DNA of 64,000 nt from Chlorops oryzae (lineage: Eukaryota; Arthropoda; Insecta; Diptera; Chloropidae). Location of the stretch: the NCBI GenBank assembly GCA_020466095.1, contig CM035806.1:19273571-19337570 (forward strand), written 5' to 3'. Numbering within the stretch: the stretch's first letter is position 1; the number at the start of each line of letters is the position of its first letter. This document shows positions 48,346 through 59,200 of the stretch, one piece after another. The notes below the pieces were generated by a model. It was not told the DNA's origin, searched no databases, and saw only the letters and a program-made list of their open reading frames with translations. Made by a program: the position numbers and the translations under genes.

Positions 48346-49389
48346 CACAGTGGTGCCCGCCACATTCATTACAAAAAAAAATTAATAAATAAATAAATAA
48401 AAGGAGTAATCGTAGAACATTGGATTATGGCACACCCCACAAATTTGATCAAATTAAGAAAATTTTAAAATTTGGTAAAAAATCGAATTATTTCCACGCC
48501 CACCTCTCACACACTTGAAATTTCCAAATATTGCATTTTTTATCCGATCTTGATAAAATTTGGTTTCTATGGTTTGAGACTCTTAACCAAAAAAATAAAA
48601 ACTTATCTTGATGAAAATCGGATCACTGCGACGCCCATTTTCCTAAAAACAACAAAGTTTCAAATTTAGTATTTTGAACTTGAAGTGATATAGTTTCGTA
48701 CAGAAACGGGAATTAATGTTTTACCAAAATTTTTTCACATTTATCCAAAAAGATTTTCCAGTTTTACATTTTTTTTTTAAGTTAGAATAGGCTTCAAGCG
48801 GGAGCAACCAAACTTTATGGCGATCAAAATTGTAATATAATTATAGCAGGCACGTTTAAAGTGTAATTTTGTATTATATTTTTTGGTATATGCATAGGAA
48901 ATTTATATATTCTTGTCCCGGCGACTACCGAAGAGCTTCTAATTGGAAGTATCTTTTCGACATCCCAAAATTTTGATTTTTAGTGGTCACAGGTCAACGT
49001 AATATAAACCGATTTTGTTGTTTTATAGCTTAAAAAAAAAGTGAATGTGTTTTCAAAATTCACACTTGGATCAAAAAGGTATATCAAAAAGGTATATCAA
49101 ATTTTAACGAAACTAAAACAAACCAAGGTATTTCCCCATACAAATCACTTTTACAGATTTCAAGGTCCTTTATGTTTTCTTTGGCTCATAACTTTCTTTT
49201 TTTTAATTCAATTTGATTAATGAAGATGTTTTTGGAAACGTATAATATAGAAGAAAAATAGAAAATAGCATTTGAAGATTGTGGTAGGCAAAGTGACAAA
49301 GTTTAAAAATTCCGACCCACCTTAATAAGTAAGTATATAAGAATTGGATGTTCGAAAAATTGAATTTTTTCTGCTGAGGCACCACTGTG
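48346..49389. mobile_element. Transib-like non-autonomous element, copy 2 (1044 bp)
   Basis: Flanked by a perfect 5-bp duplication CATCG (48341..48345 and 49390..49394). The ends match over 12 bases, CACAGTGGTGCC. On the left a 23-bp spacer separates the heptamer from AAAAAATTA (48376..48384); on the right a 12-bp spacer separates it from AAAAAATTC. Same family as copy 1 by size, ends, 12/23 layout and shared interior (GGAGTAATCGTAGAACATTG, CCACGCCCACCTC). No coding capacity. Confidence 0.75.
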
Positions 49390-50027
49390 CATCGTGCCAA
49401 TAAATCTTCGCCGTGTTCTTTGTATATTGAAAAGATTAGTGTATTATCTGCTGTACCGTGAATTATTGTGTGAGCAAATTACACTTGAGAAACGAACGGT
49501 GAATTTTAGGAACCAAGCCAATCCGATCAGCATCTGTTTTCGTAAGTAATACGGGTTGAACCGTAATTACAACAACAACAACAACAGCTACAATAAAAGA
49601 GCTTAACTACGATTTGAATTTCGACTAGTAAAAAGTTAGGCTCGGTGTAAGCATTTGGTGTTTCTACATAGTGCAAATAAAATTTTTTATAGCCGACACC
49701 TTCTTTAGAGGGTGTATTACGTTTGTGCGTATGTGTGCAACATCCAGAACCAGCCGGGATAGACCAAACAGACCATAATGTACCTATAGAGAAACATCAG
49801 CGTCACCAGGAGATTCGAATCCGGCAGGTCCGTCCGTCTGTCCGTCCGTATACAGTTTTCTTATCGAAGGAGTAAGAACAAGTTCGAGAATGGACCCGAT
49901 TCGACCATTTTTTAGGGTACCTCTAGTGCTAGGGTCTGTTATGAGCACTGTTATGAAAACTGTTCTAAAATCTTAATTTTTCAAGAAATTTTTTTTTTTT
50001 TTTAATGAAATTTGAAATTGTAACATA

Positions 50028-51315
50028 TTAGGTGTAGTAAAAAGAAATCCATTATTTGTCCAATAGATGGCGTTATTTATCTGCATCACGCGTTGTATAA
50101 GTCCGATCGTGTTACGCTAGGGGGCATTAGAAAGATGACAGTTCCTACTAAAAAAGCTTTTTTGACACTTTTTTGATTGATTGATTCAGTTTTGTTTGAG
50201 AGCTTGTCAAAGATGGACATCAGCAAAGAGAAAATTCGCTACATTTTACAGTTTTTCTTCGATAAGGGAGAAAACGCAAGCCAGGCGGCTGAAAATGTGA
50301 ATAGCGTTTATGGACCTGATACTGTAACAGCCAATCATGCGCAATTTTGGTTTCGTCGATTCCGTTCCGGTAACTTCGATGTCAAGGATGCACCACGCAC
50401 TGGAAGGCCAATTGTCGAAAATGTCGATAAAATCATGGAAATTATCGAGTCCGACCGTCATGTTAGCACTGTTTCGATTGCAAAAGAGCTAAAGATTGCA
50501 CAAAAAACCGTTTGGAACCATTTGAATAAGGCTGGATACACAAAGAAGCTCGATGTATGGGTGCCACACGAGTTAACGCAAAAAAACCTCATAGACCGAA
50601 TTTCCATCTGCGAATCGCTGCTGAACCGCAACAAAATCGACCCATTTCTGAAGCGGTTGGTGACTGGTGATGAAAAGTGGGTCACTTACGACAACGTCAA
50701 GCGAAAACGGTCGTGGTCGAAACACGGCGAACCGTCGGAAACGGTGGCCAAGCCAGGATTGACGGCCAGGATGGTTTTGCTGTGTGTTTGGTGGGATTGG
50801 CAGGGAATTATATACTATGAGCTGCTCCCATACGGCAAAACTCTTAACTCGGAACTCTACTGTCAACAATTGGACCGTCTGAAGGAAGCAATCGCCCATA
50901 AGCGGCCAGCTTTGGCCAATAGGAGAGGAATTGTGTTCCATCAGGACAACGCCAGGCCACACACATCGATAGTGACTCGCCAGAAGCTCCGGGAGTTTGG
51001 TTGGGAGGTTTTTCTGCATCCACCTTATAGTCCGGACCTGGCACCAAGTGATTACCATCTGTTCCTGTCCATGGCGAACAATTTTGCTGGTGAAACATTC
51101 GCTTCAAGAGAGGCTTCTGAAATTCGACTGTCTCAATTTTTTGCTAATAGGAACGAGGGCTTCTATGAGAGAGGCATAATAAAATTACCTTTAAAATGGC
51201 AACAAGTTATCGAACAAAACGGCGCATATTTGACCTAAATCGGGTCATTCTAACTATCTTAAATAAAGCCCTCAATTTAATGCAAAAATAATGGATTTCT
51301 TTTTTCTACACCTAA
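50028..51315 (+). mobile_element. Full-length mariner transposon, 1288 bp
   Basis: Terminal inverted repeats match over about 30 bases: the left end starts TTAGGTGTAGTAAAAAGAAA and the right end, read in reverse, starts TTAGGTGTAGAAAAAAGAAA. Both then continue with TCCATTATTTG-like sequence. A TA target duplication lies at 50026..50027 and 51316..51317. The length and single uninterrupted transposase frame are typical of mariner. It sits inside a Helentron-like element and directly abuts a Tc1-like element on its right. Confidence 0.95.
50213..51238 (+). CDS. mariner transposase (D,D34D), apparently intact, 341 aa
   Basis: DNA cut-and-paste transposase acting in the nucleus on the element's own ends. 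I start at the ATG at 50213 (MDISKEKIRY); frame continues upstream only through a TTG, which is not a eukaryotic start. Two helix-turn-helix units occupy about residues 1-110, with the RTGRP linker near 66-70. The mariner signature WVPHELT follows at about 115. The catalytic triad is complete: VTGDEKW, then HQDNARPH, then YSPDLAPSD with exactly 34 residues between the second and third Asp. Length is close to the usual 345. No stop or frameshift is seen, so recent activity is plausible. The flanking inverted repeats are also intact. Subfamily is not determined. Confidence 0.93.
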   Translation: MDISKEKIRYILQFFFDKGENASQAAENVNSVYGPDTVTANHAQFWFRRFRSGNFDVKDAPRTGRPIVENVDKIMEIIESDRHVSTVSIAKELKIAQKTVWNHLNKAGYTKKLDVWVPHELTQKNLIDRISICESLLNRNKIDPFLKRLVTGDEKWVTYDNVKRKRSWSKHGEPSETVAKPGLTARMVLLCVWWDWQGIIYYELLPYGKTLNSELYCQQLDRLKEAIAHKRPALANRRGIVFHQDNARPHTSIVTRQKLREFGWEVFLHPPYSPDLAPSDYHLFLSMANNFAGETFASREASEIRLSQFFANRNEGFYERGIIKLPLKWQQVIEQNGAYLT

Positions 51316-51319
51316 TATA

Positions 51320-52617
51320 AAGACTGTCCCAGAAATAACTGTCCTTTTGTTTTTTTTTTATTGCAAAAAAGCCAATGATGTTTTTTTAAAAATTCTTTCA
51401 GTTTATTATTAAGTGAACATTACAAAATAAATAAAAATTTTAATTACACTGAAAAAAATACACTTAAAAAAAATTATACACTTTTTTATTAAGGTCCTCC
51501 ATTAGGTTTTTTACCGACCTTTCGTTCACCTTAGTGTATGCCCGACGCCATTTATGTCGAAATATTTCGATGTTATTCGCAGTTTGTTTGGTCTTCTTAA
51601 GGTTCCTTTTCATTAAAGCCCAATATTTTCCGATTGGACGAAGTTCGGGGCAATTCGGAGGATTTGCTTCTCTTGGTACCACAGTGACGTTATTGGCTTG
51701 GTACCAATCCATCGTTCTCTGGCCGTAGTAAGATGTTGCTAGGTCAGGCCAAAATAGTACTGAACCTTGGTGTTGACGTATAAAAGGCAGCAAACGCCGG
51801 TCCAGACACTCTCTGATGTAAATTTCGGTGTTGATTGTGCGATCTGTCACAAATTCCTTACTTTAAAGGCCACATTTGCAAATTGCCTGCCACACCATGT
51901 ATTTCTTTGGAAATTTGGTATGTTTTTCGGTGGTAAATTTATAGGATGCTCCACCCCTTCTAACCGCAGTATAATATCCGTGTCCAGGTAACTGCTTGAA
52001 ATCCCCTTTGCAATACGTTTCATCGTCCATGATCACGCAATCAAATTTGGGCAGGTAATCGCGATACAGTTTTCGAGCCCTCCTCTTGGCTTCGGCGTCC
52101 TTTTCTTCTGACCTATCAGGTACTTTTTGTACTTTATAGCTCCTTAGGTTGTAAAATTTTTTAATCCGTTGAGCACTTGACTTCGATGTTCCCGCTTTTG
52201 CTGCCATATCACGAACCGAAGTGCCTGGATTCTGAGTAAACAGCCGCTTAACGTTCTGGGCCACCGCTTGGTTCGCTGGACCACTTTTTCTCCCTGATCC
52301 CGGTGTTTTTGATAATGGGGTAAGCTGTCTGTATCGTTTTATGGTCCTACCGACAGTTTTTTCGCACACGCCAACTTCCTTAGCGATCTTTTTGTACGTG
52401 GTGTTTGGATTTTCCAGGTGTTTGTAAATAATTGCTTTCCGCTTTTCTTCTTGTTGAGACGACATCTTTTCAGTAGCTCTTTTATTTTACGAATGAGTAT
52501 TTTTTTTTAATCTGCAATATTTATACTTTATTTAGGTACCAAATATGTTGCTATAGAGTTAACACTTTTTTATAAATAGCCTAAAAACAAAAGGACAGTT
52601 ATTTCTGGGACAGTCCT
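51320..52617 (-). mobile_element. Tc1-like (D,D37E-type) DNA transposon, inactive, 1298 bp
   Basis: Inverted ends read AAGACTGTCCCAGAAATAAC on the left and, in reverse, AGGACTGTCCCAGAAATAAC on the right, continuing TGTCCTTTTG on both sides. TA target duplications are at 51318..51319 and 52618..52619. The transposase gene lies on the minus strand. Its left TA follows immediately after the TA of the mariner, so the two elements are back to back with no sequence between their duplications. Confidence 0.93.
51464..52465 (-). pseudogene. Tc1-like transposase pseudogene with in-frame stop and lost catalytic Glu
   Basis: Reading from 52465 down, 200 codons run from MSSQQEEKRK through paired helix-turn-helix units (IAKEVGVCEKTVGRTIKRY; then GTSVRDMAAKAGTSKSSAQR) to the first catalytic Asp in VIMDDETY. 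A TAA at 51863..51865 interrupts after CKCGL. The same frame then continues with SKEFVTDRT for 132 more codons to the normal end. The second Asp is in FWPDLATSYYG. At the third catalytic position, 37 residues on, the family has Glu in RPIEKYWA; here it is RPIGKYWA, a Glu to Gly change. Two independent lesions in an otherwise complete frame indicate a dead copy that decayed by point mutation. Confidence 0.92.
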
Positions 52618-53814
52618 TATGTAGGTAGGTCATCACTCAGGTCTTCAGTGTAATTTCCAAAAATTGGGCGTGACAGAAGGGCGTTTTTCTATAATTGTCT
52701 CTTACACCTAAAATTCAATTTGAGATTGAACGAAAATTGCCACGTATTGTCTTCTTCTATAAGTATGTAGTACATAATAAACACACGCTTCAAAAATTTT
52801 CGTGATCGATCCATTTTTAAGGGTGCCCCTCCAGTACGATTGTCTGTAACTAAAATCGCAAAAATTGCTCAAATTCGTCAAATGAGGCGATTCAATATTG
52901 TCTTGGAGCTTGTGTTAAAAATTATCAAAACACATTTATCTTTGTCGGGTGTTGTGTTGTCAGGTTCCCCTGACTATAACACCCTTAATTGTTTTATATT
53001 TTCTTTACTCATCAGCTTAAGACAAGAGGTTATAATTCAAAAGTTATTGACTTTTAGTATTTCGAATTTTTTTTTTCTTTGAAAAACGTAAAAAGAAAAA
53101 CAATTACGAATATAAATAGGAATATCGGAGAAAAACCTATTGCTTTTTGCCTAAGGTACATTGACGTATAGCCTTCAAGACGATAGCATTAAGAATATAC
53201 CTACCTATTCAACCAGACGAACAGTCAAACTCCATATAATGCGAATCGGTCTCAGTATGGAAAGAATTTCATTTTCAATTATGGATAATTTGGCCAAAAG
53301 GATAGATATGTAGAACAACTCTATCGCCACCTGAATTAGTTCGAGGTATGGAAGTTTGACTGTGCGTTAATTGAAATTGTGCGCAAATATTCGAAAGAAG
53401 AAAAAAAAAATGTAAATGTCATTAGGGAAAAATAAATTATTTTAAAAAGCGGACATTGTGACAAACAACACGAAAATGCAATTAAGTTGAGCGTTAATTA
53501 CAAGCCACAAAAAGAAAAAAACATTGTACATAAGTACATACATGAATAAATAAGTAAACAATTTTCTTCGCCAATGGACGAAATCTTATACTCGACAGAG
53601 AAAACAAAACACATAAAAAATACAAAAACAATATGAGGTTTGAAGTTAATTGACCAGAGCACTCAATAAAGATGTTCATTGTTTTTATACCTTTTCCGAA
53701 GGAAAGGGTATATTAAGTTTGGCACGGTGTATGTAACATACCAAAGGAGTCGCGGTAGATATAGACATATATATATATTCTTGATCAGGGTGACAAGAGG
53801 AATCGATCTAGCCA

Positions 53815-53815
<1 letters not shown>

Positions 53816-53870
<55 letters not shown>
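53816..53870 (+). repeat. (TGTC)n microsatellite, about 13 units
   Basis: Uninterrupted TGTC/CTGT tetranucleotide run, located where HINE/mini-me elements usually carry one, right after CGATCTAGCCATG. Confidence 0.95.
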
Positions 53871-54264
53871 GGTCACACTTTAGTTTTTCGTAATTTACTC
53901 CTAAGCCATGAAAGATATCATATTGAAATTTGGCATGGACTTCAACCAGGTAAATGTCCGAAAAACTGCATACAAATTTTTTTCGTAGTCCCTTCTTGGG
54001 TCGTGGGAAGTGGTTCAGAAGTTTCAAAAATCACGATTTTTAACGTTTTTCCTGGATAACTTTTTTACTATACATCCCAGCTTATTGAAATTTGGTGAGT
54101 GTATAGCTACTATGTAGACTTAAGCTTTCGCTAAAAAAAAATTGCGACATCGCTCTAACTATGGTCATCATCCTACACAATAGAAAAAAACACTCTTTCT
54201 CTTATTCTCATATCTGAGTACAAAAATTATTTTTTTGCTTCTTCTGATTGTGTATTTTGCCGCC

Positions 54265-55235
54265 AAATAAAGTCGTCCATTATGGATAAATTTTGACCAT
54301 GACCACATTTCGCGAAATTCGCAAAATTTGATTTTCACTATTTTGAAGTGAGTATTTCGCAGCTAAACTAAATTTCCTCTAAGGGTTAAAATTTGATCAA
54401 GACCACCATCCGCGAAATTCGCGAACATTTTATTTTCACTATTTTGAATTGAGTATTTCGCAGCTAAACGAAATGACCGCTAAGGGTTAAAATTTGACCA
54501 TGACCACCATTCTTGAAATTCGCAAAAATTGATTTTCACTATTTTGAATTGAGTATTTCGCAGTTAAACAAAATGTCCTCTAAGGGTTAAAATTTGATCA
54601 AGAACACCATCCGCGAAATTCGCGAAAACCTGATTTTCACTATTTTTAATTGAGTATTTCGCAGCTAAACAAAATGTCCTCTAAGGGTTAAAATTTGATC
54701 AAGACCACCATCCGCGAAATTCGCAAAAATTTTATTTTCACTATTTTGAATTGAGGTTTTCGCAGCTAGACAAAATGTCCTCTAACGGTTAAATTTTGAC
54801 CATGACCACAATTCGCGAAATTCGCAAAAATTTAAATTTCACTATTTTGAATTGAGGTTTTCGCAGCTAGAAAAAATGTCCTCTTACGGTTAAATTTTGA
54901 CCATGACCACCATTCGCGAAATTCGCAAAAATTTTATTTTCACTATTTTGAATTGAGTATTTCGCAGCTAGACAAAATGTCCTCTAACGGTTAAAATTTG
55001 ACCATGACCACCATTCGCGAAATTCGCAAAAATTTTATTTTCACTATTTTGAATTGAGGATTTTGCAGCTATACAAAATGTCCTCTAACGGTTAAAACTT
55101 GACCATGATCACCATTCGCGAAATTCGCAAAAATTTTATTTTCACTATTTTGAATTGAGGTTTTCGCAGCTAGACAAAATGTCCTCTAACGGTTAAAATT
55201 TGACCATGCTCACCATCCGCGAAAATTTTGTGCTT
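54265..55235 (+). repeat. 101-bp tandem repeat array, about 9 to 10 copies
   Basis: The word AAATGTCCTCTAA or a close variant recurs at 54370, 54471, 54571, 54672, 54773, 54874, 54975, 55076 and 55177, a spacing of 101 bases nearly every time (once 100). Each unit contains a GACCACCATCCGCGAAATTC-like segment, TTTTCACTATTTTGAATTGAG and TTTCGCAGCTA. Later copies share GGTTAAAATTTGACCATG and AACGG, earlier ones AAGGG, so the array grew in steps. The array is embedded in the element at 53684..55388. Confidence 0.93.
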
Positions 55236-55813
55236 AATAATAATCTCGAGTCTTAGAAGGTATAAATAGATATCCAAGCTAGGAACGGCAGGAATTTTTG
55301 TTAAGGTAATGTTTTAACATATTTCAGGCTGAGGAAAAGGTATGTGTGCAGTCGGCTAAGCCGATGTAAACTTCTTTACTTGTTTTTTTTATTTTTTTTT
55401 TTTTTTTTATTTAGAAAATTAATGATTTACAAAAAACTCCAAATCATTTGGGGTTTCAGATTGCTTTCAACTTTCGGCAGTGAAATATCGATTGCGCTTA
55501 TATCAGAATATTATCTATGGTATTATGGAAATTAACAGTTATCGGAATCGATTTTGAAATCGACCAAAATTCCTTCAAAGTACTTATAGGTGCCATGAAA
55601 AACGATTGTTGATTTTGATACATACCGGGTTCTTTTTCAAAAATTATTTATTGTCGTTTTTTCGGGTCGCCGAAATCGATTTATAATTCTTACTGCCGAA
55701 TTTAAATGAATCGATTTCTGGTCATTTTATGTTTCGACCTCATTTTCGGTTTTCAAATTAGACATTTTCCAAAATCGAGACGATTCCCATGACAGCCCTG
55801 ACAATAACAATAA

Positions 55814-55931
55814 TCGGGCATGTCACAGAAATCGAATGCGATAGAAAAAGTTCGATTTCGTTTAAACTTGTATGGAAATTTCATTGATTTCGAACGTTTT
55901 CAATCGTATTCGATTTCTGTGACATGCCCGA
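55814..55931. mobile_element. TCGGGCATG-ended miniature inverted-repeat element, 118 bp
   Basis: The two ends are identical for 24 bases starting TCGGGCATGTCACAGAAATC and agree at about 38 of 42 overall, so nearly the whole element is one long stem. Non-coding. Related termini occur at 964..1074 and 36598..36623. Confidence 0.8.
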
Positions 55932-56084
55932 ATATATGAGAAGATCATATTTTCCATATAAATGTTTTCAATGAATTGTGAATATCAATTTGCATTCTTT
56001 TATTGAAACTTTCAAGCTCGAGGGACTTTTGAGACACCATTATTTCCCATTTGTATGGGAAATCGCGTTTGTGCGGTTATATAT

Positions 56085-56211
56085 TATATAACACCCAGAA
56101 CCACTCGAGATAGACCATAGGAAAGATGTTTAGAAATAATCAGCGTCACCAGGTAATTTGATCAAGACATATTTCTGTCCGTCTGTCAGTTTTCTTATTG
56201 AAGGCTCGCCA

Positions 56212-56213
<2 letters not shown>
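56085..56213 (+). mobile_element. 5' fragment of the same HINE-like family
   Basis: Shares CCAGAACCA, GATAGACCA, AATCAGCGTCACCAGG, CTGTCCGTCTGTC and CAGTTTTCTTAT with 49736..49865 in the same order, and is followed at once by a (TTC)n microsatellite. The remainder of the element is not recognisable. Confidence 0.6.
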
Positions 56214-56243
<30 letters not shown>

Positions 56244-56258
56244 CTTCTTCTTCTTCTT

Positions 56259-56288
<30 letters not shown>
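56212..56288 (+). repeat. (TTC)n microsatellite, about 25 units
   Basis: Uninterrupted TTC triplets, then TTATTCTTG variants. Gives Phe, Ser or Lys runs in different frames. It directly follows a HINE-like fragment. Confidence 0.97.
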
Positions 56289-56289
<1 letters not shown>

Positions 56290-59200
56290 TTCTTGTTCTT
56301 ATTCTTATTATTTTTCTTCGTCTTTATCTTCATCTTGCGTATTCAAGTGTCCCGGCCTATGCGGAGGTCCACCCAACGCGACCAGTTCCTCAATTTCGTT
56401 CTATCGGTTGTCGAGGTCCCATTTTATTGTGTCCATCCAATGCTGTTCCGACCGCCCTAGTATTTTTAGTGTGTAGCTCTTTTCCGCCAAGCTGTCCTCA
56501 TTGGGTCACAGGGCGTATCTATTCTTACAATTTCCCAATAATTGGAGCAAATCTGTAGCAGCTACGAATTTCCACGTTTAGAGCATGATCAAGACAAGCC
56601 AGTCCGAATATCCAGCGGAACATCTTTGTTTCCATAACACTAAATCTTTTTTCTGTCACTCTCGTTAAGGCTCCCCGTACTAGAACGCCATTATTTTTGT
56701 AATGTTTGTTTGGTTTTATTCTGAATATGGATATCCTGGTATTCAAAGAACAAGGTCAAGTGTAAGTCACTTATTATAAATTGTAATTATAAAATTTATG
56801 TCTTTTTTGTACATATTTTTTTTTTCTAGAAGGATGTCAAAGGATGAGGAACTAAAAATGTCTGATTGAAGTGGCGGTGTTAGTTGTTCACTCAAACCCC
56901 CATAGCTCGAAATCAATCGAATTCGAAGCCATCACAAGTCGAACGAATGCTTTGCAACAAAGATTGTTCGAAATATGGAAAATTGATTGTATCGCAATAA
57001 GTGCCTCATTATTAATGTAATCTGAGTTATTCAATCACGATGTTCAGAGTTGAGCAATTTTTTTTCTTATCGCCATCCAATTAGTCAGTTATTAATGCCA
57101 AATGGATATTATGTAAGTCAAGTCAAAAGGCATTGAAGAATTCACCACTGGCGCTTAATATTTATAATTATTATAATTTATTTTTATTTTTTTTTTTCAA
57201 ATAGTTTATTTTATTTTTGGCTTAAGGTTTTGAGAACCTTCTCTACATGTTCCGTAAAACTTTGCTTGTTTAAACAAAGAAAAACACAATAATTTGTCTT
57301 TGCTACTTAGGCAAAATAAATTCGTGTTTCTAGTCCAGTACAAACTGAAAACTAATAAAAATAAAAATAAAAAACAAACAATGTACAAGAAATTAAATAA
57401 AACGAAAAAAAAAAAAAATAAAACAAAATGAAGAAACAAAACACAAGTCGCAACGGAATGCCGATGTGGGATGTGGTGGCAAGCACAAAATCACAAAAAA
57501 AAAAAAAAAACACTAACAAAACACTCAAAAAAGAAAATACAAATAAAGAAATTATACTTTGCGAATCGGGCGAATTCTGAAAGCTTAGATAATAATAAAA
57601 ACATATAACGATTTTTAAATGACAGGACAGATGACATACAAGCAATGGCCATACACAAAAAAAAAAAAAAAATCAAACAAGATATTATCGAGTCCCCAAA
57701 AATGTTGCAACAAGTTGACAACAAGATTCATGGCAGCGCAACGGTCCATGCTCTGTGATATTGCTTTGGAAGTACGATTTGCGGGAAATGCGTGAGAATT
57801 TTATAATATATAGACCACTTGCCTCCTATGAGATACATCCATATACATATATATAAATATGTATATATATATATATATGAACGATAATATATTTATACAC
57901 ATAAATATGTGTGATGTACCTACTATATGGACATATATATGATGTCTGCCGGTGTCGACTGTACAGCTGTATACTCTCAAACAGTTCATCGGCGCGTCTC
58001 GTACCGTAGAAATCAAGGCGTTCGCCCGCAGTACGGTAGTGACGGTGATAGTTTCTTCATTCTTAAAATATTCTTATATTAGATCCATAACATATATATA
58101 AATATATTTAGACAGTTAAGAAGATAAAGGTAGTGAAATTATGTTGTGTAAATGAACGAACAAAAAAAATAAAAAAAACAAAATTGCAAATAAAAAAAAA
58201 CCAAATGATAAAAATTTTTTAACAAAATACATTCAATCGGTCACTTACAAAAATAATTAAAAAAACCGAATAAAAACATTCGGAAAGAATAAGTTTTCTT
58301 TCAATAATTATTTTATTAAAATTTGTTATCTTTGATTATTCTCCTGTTCCACAGTTCGACGAGCATCGACTGCGAAATCGCTTGCCCAAAATGCAAGTTT
58401 TCAATAGCAACATTGTAAGTATGTAATTGAATCGCTATAAGGAAGCACAACTTAGGTTTGCTTAGAGCACGCTTTTCGCTTTCAAAAATAATGCACTTGA
58501 TGAATGAACGAATTAACAAATTAATAGATACTACTATGTTACCACAACGATAATAGAGCGCAGTAGAAAGTAGAAAGAAAAACCTTCCTGCTTAGATGCA
58601 TCCCGCTCAGAGCCCTGTTGATCTCTCGTTTAAATACTTTCGCAAATGACGATCGACTTCAAAATTCAACTTTACGTGGAAGCAAACAAAAGTTCGCTTA
58701 CTTTAAAACTACCAAGCATACAAAAAAATTCAGAAATTCAATCTACTCAGTCCCCACTTGAAATATTATTAATCTAATATAACTATGATCCAAGGCGAAT
58801 CTACAGTTTAGAGTCTTCTTTATCGGTTATCATTTTTGCGCGTTTTCTATTCAAGCTTTTAGAATTTTAGGAATTTTTTGGTTCAAACAAAGACGGAATA
58901 GCAATCAAATGGCAAAGAAAATCAACTCTCGAAAATTCATGTTCTCAAAGACTAGCAACTATCCGCTTCATCGCACCTGAAATTGTGCAATCGTAGAGAG
59001 ACTCTTCCGATGAAAGTAAAAGATTTGTTTTTTCTTAATATTCTTAAAACACGAAAATGACTTCTGCTAAAATAAAAAAATAATGAATCAAACGGTCTGA
59101 CAGTGTTCCCACAATCGACTTCTCACTGTAGCAATTCCCAATACCTTCAAATTTATTGTTTGAAGGTTTATGGTTTCTTTTTTAAACATTTTTGTAATTG

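Larger units (their letters stand above)
49689..53005 (+). mobile_element. Helentron/HINE-like non-autonomous element, split by nested mariner and Tc1-like insertions
   Basis: The 5' part (about 49689..50025) opens with a hairpin, ACACCTTCTTTAGAGGGTGT, then a block shared with 56085..56213 (CCAGAACCA, GATAGACCA, ATCAGCGTCACCAGG, GTCCGTCTGTCCGTCC, CAGTTTTCTTAT). The presumed 3' part (about 52620..53000) ends with a hairpin, TTGTCAGGTTCCCCTGACTA, followed by ACACCCTTAATTGTTTT, much like the other element's end at 55385. The (GTCC)n/(GTCT)n block after a 5' hairpin is typical of fly HINE/mini-me elements. The link between the two parts across the insertions is inferred. Confidence 0.5.
53684..55388 (+). 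mobile_element. Helentron/HINE-like non-autonomous element with tetranucleotide block and 101-bp tandem repeats
   Basis: The left end carries a hairpin, TATACCTTTTCC-GAA-GGAAAGGGTATA. After about 110 bases a (TGTC)n block starts. It is followed by unique sequence, then a 101-bp tandem array. The right end has a hairpin, GTCGGCTAAGCCGAT, then TGTAAACTTCTTTACTTGTTTT. This order (5' palindrome, microsatellite, tandem array, 3' hairpin, T-rich insertion point) is the known plan of non-autonomous Helentrons in flies. No Rep/helicase coding sequence is present. Exact ends are uncertain because these elements make no target duplication. Confidence 0.6.

Noticed and set aside
50177..50212. Twelve-codon N-terminal extension of the mariner transposase
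   Set aside because: It would begin at TTG; the ATG at 50213 gives the family's usual N-terminus.
50573..51058. 161-codon minus-strand frame
   Set aside because: Antisense shadow of the mariner transposase.
54265..55235. Regular direct repeats suggesting a CRISPR-like array
   Set aside because: The 101-bp units are contiguous with no unique spacers and lie in a eukaryotic transposon-like element.
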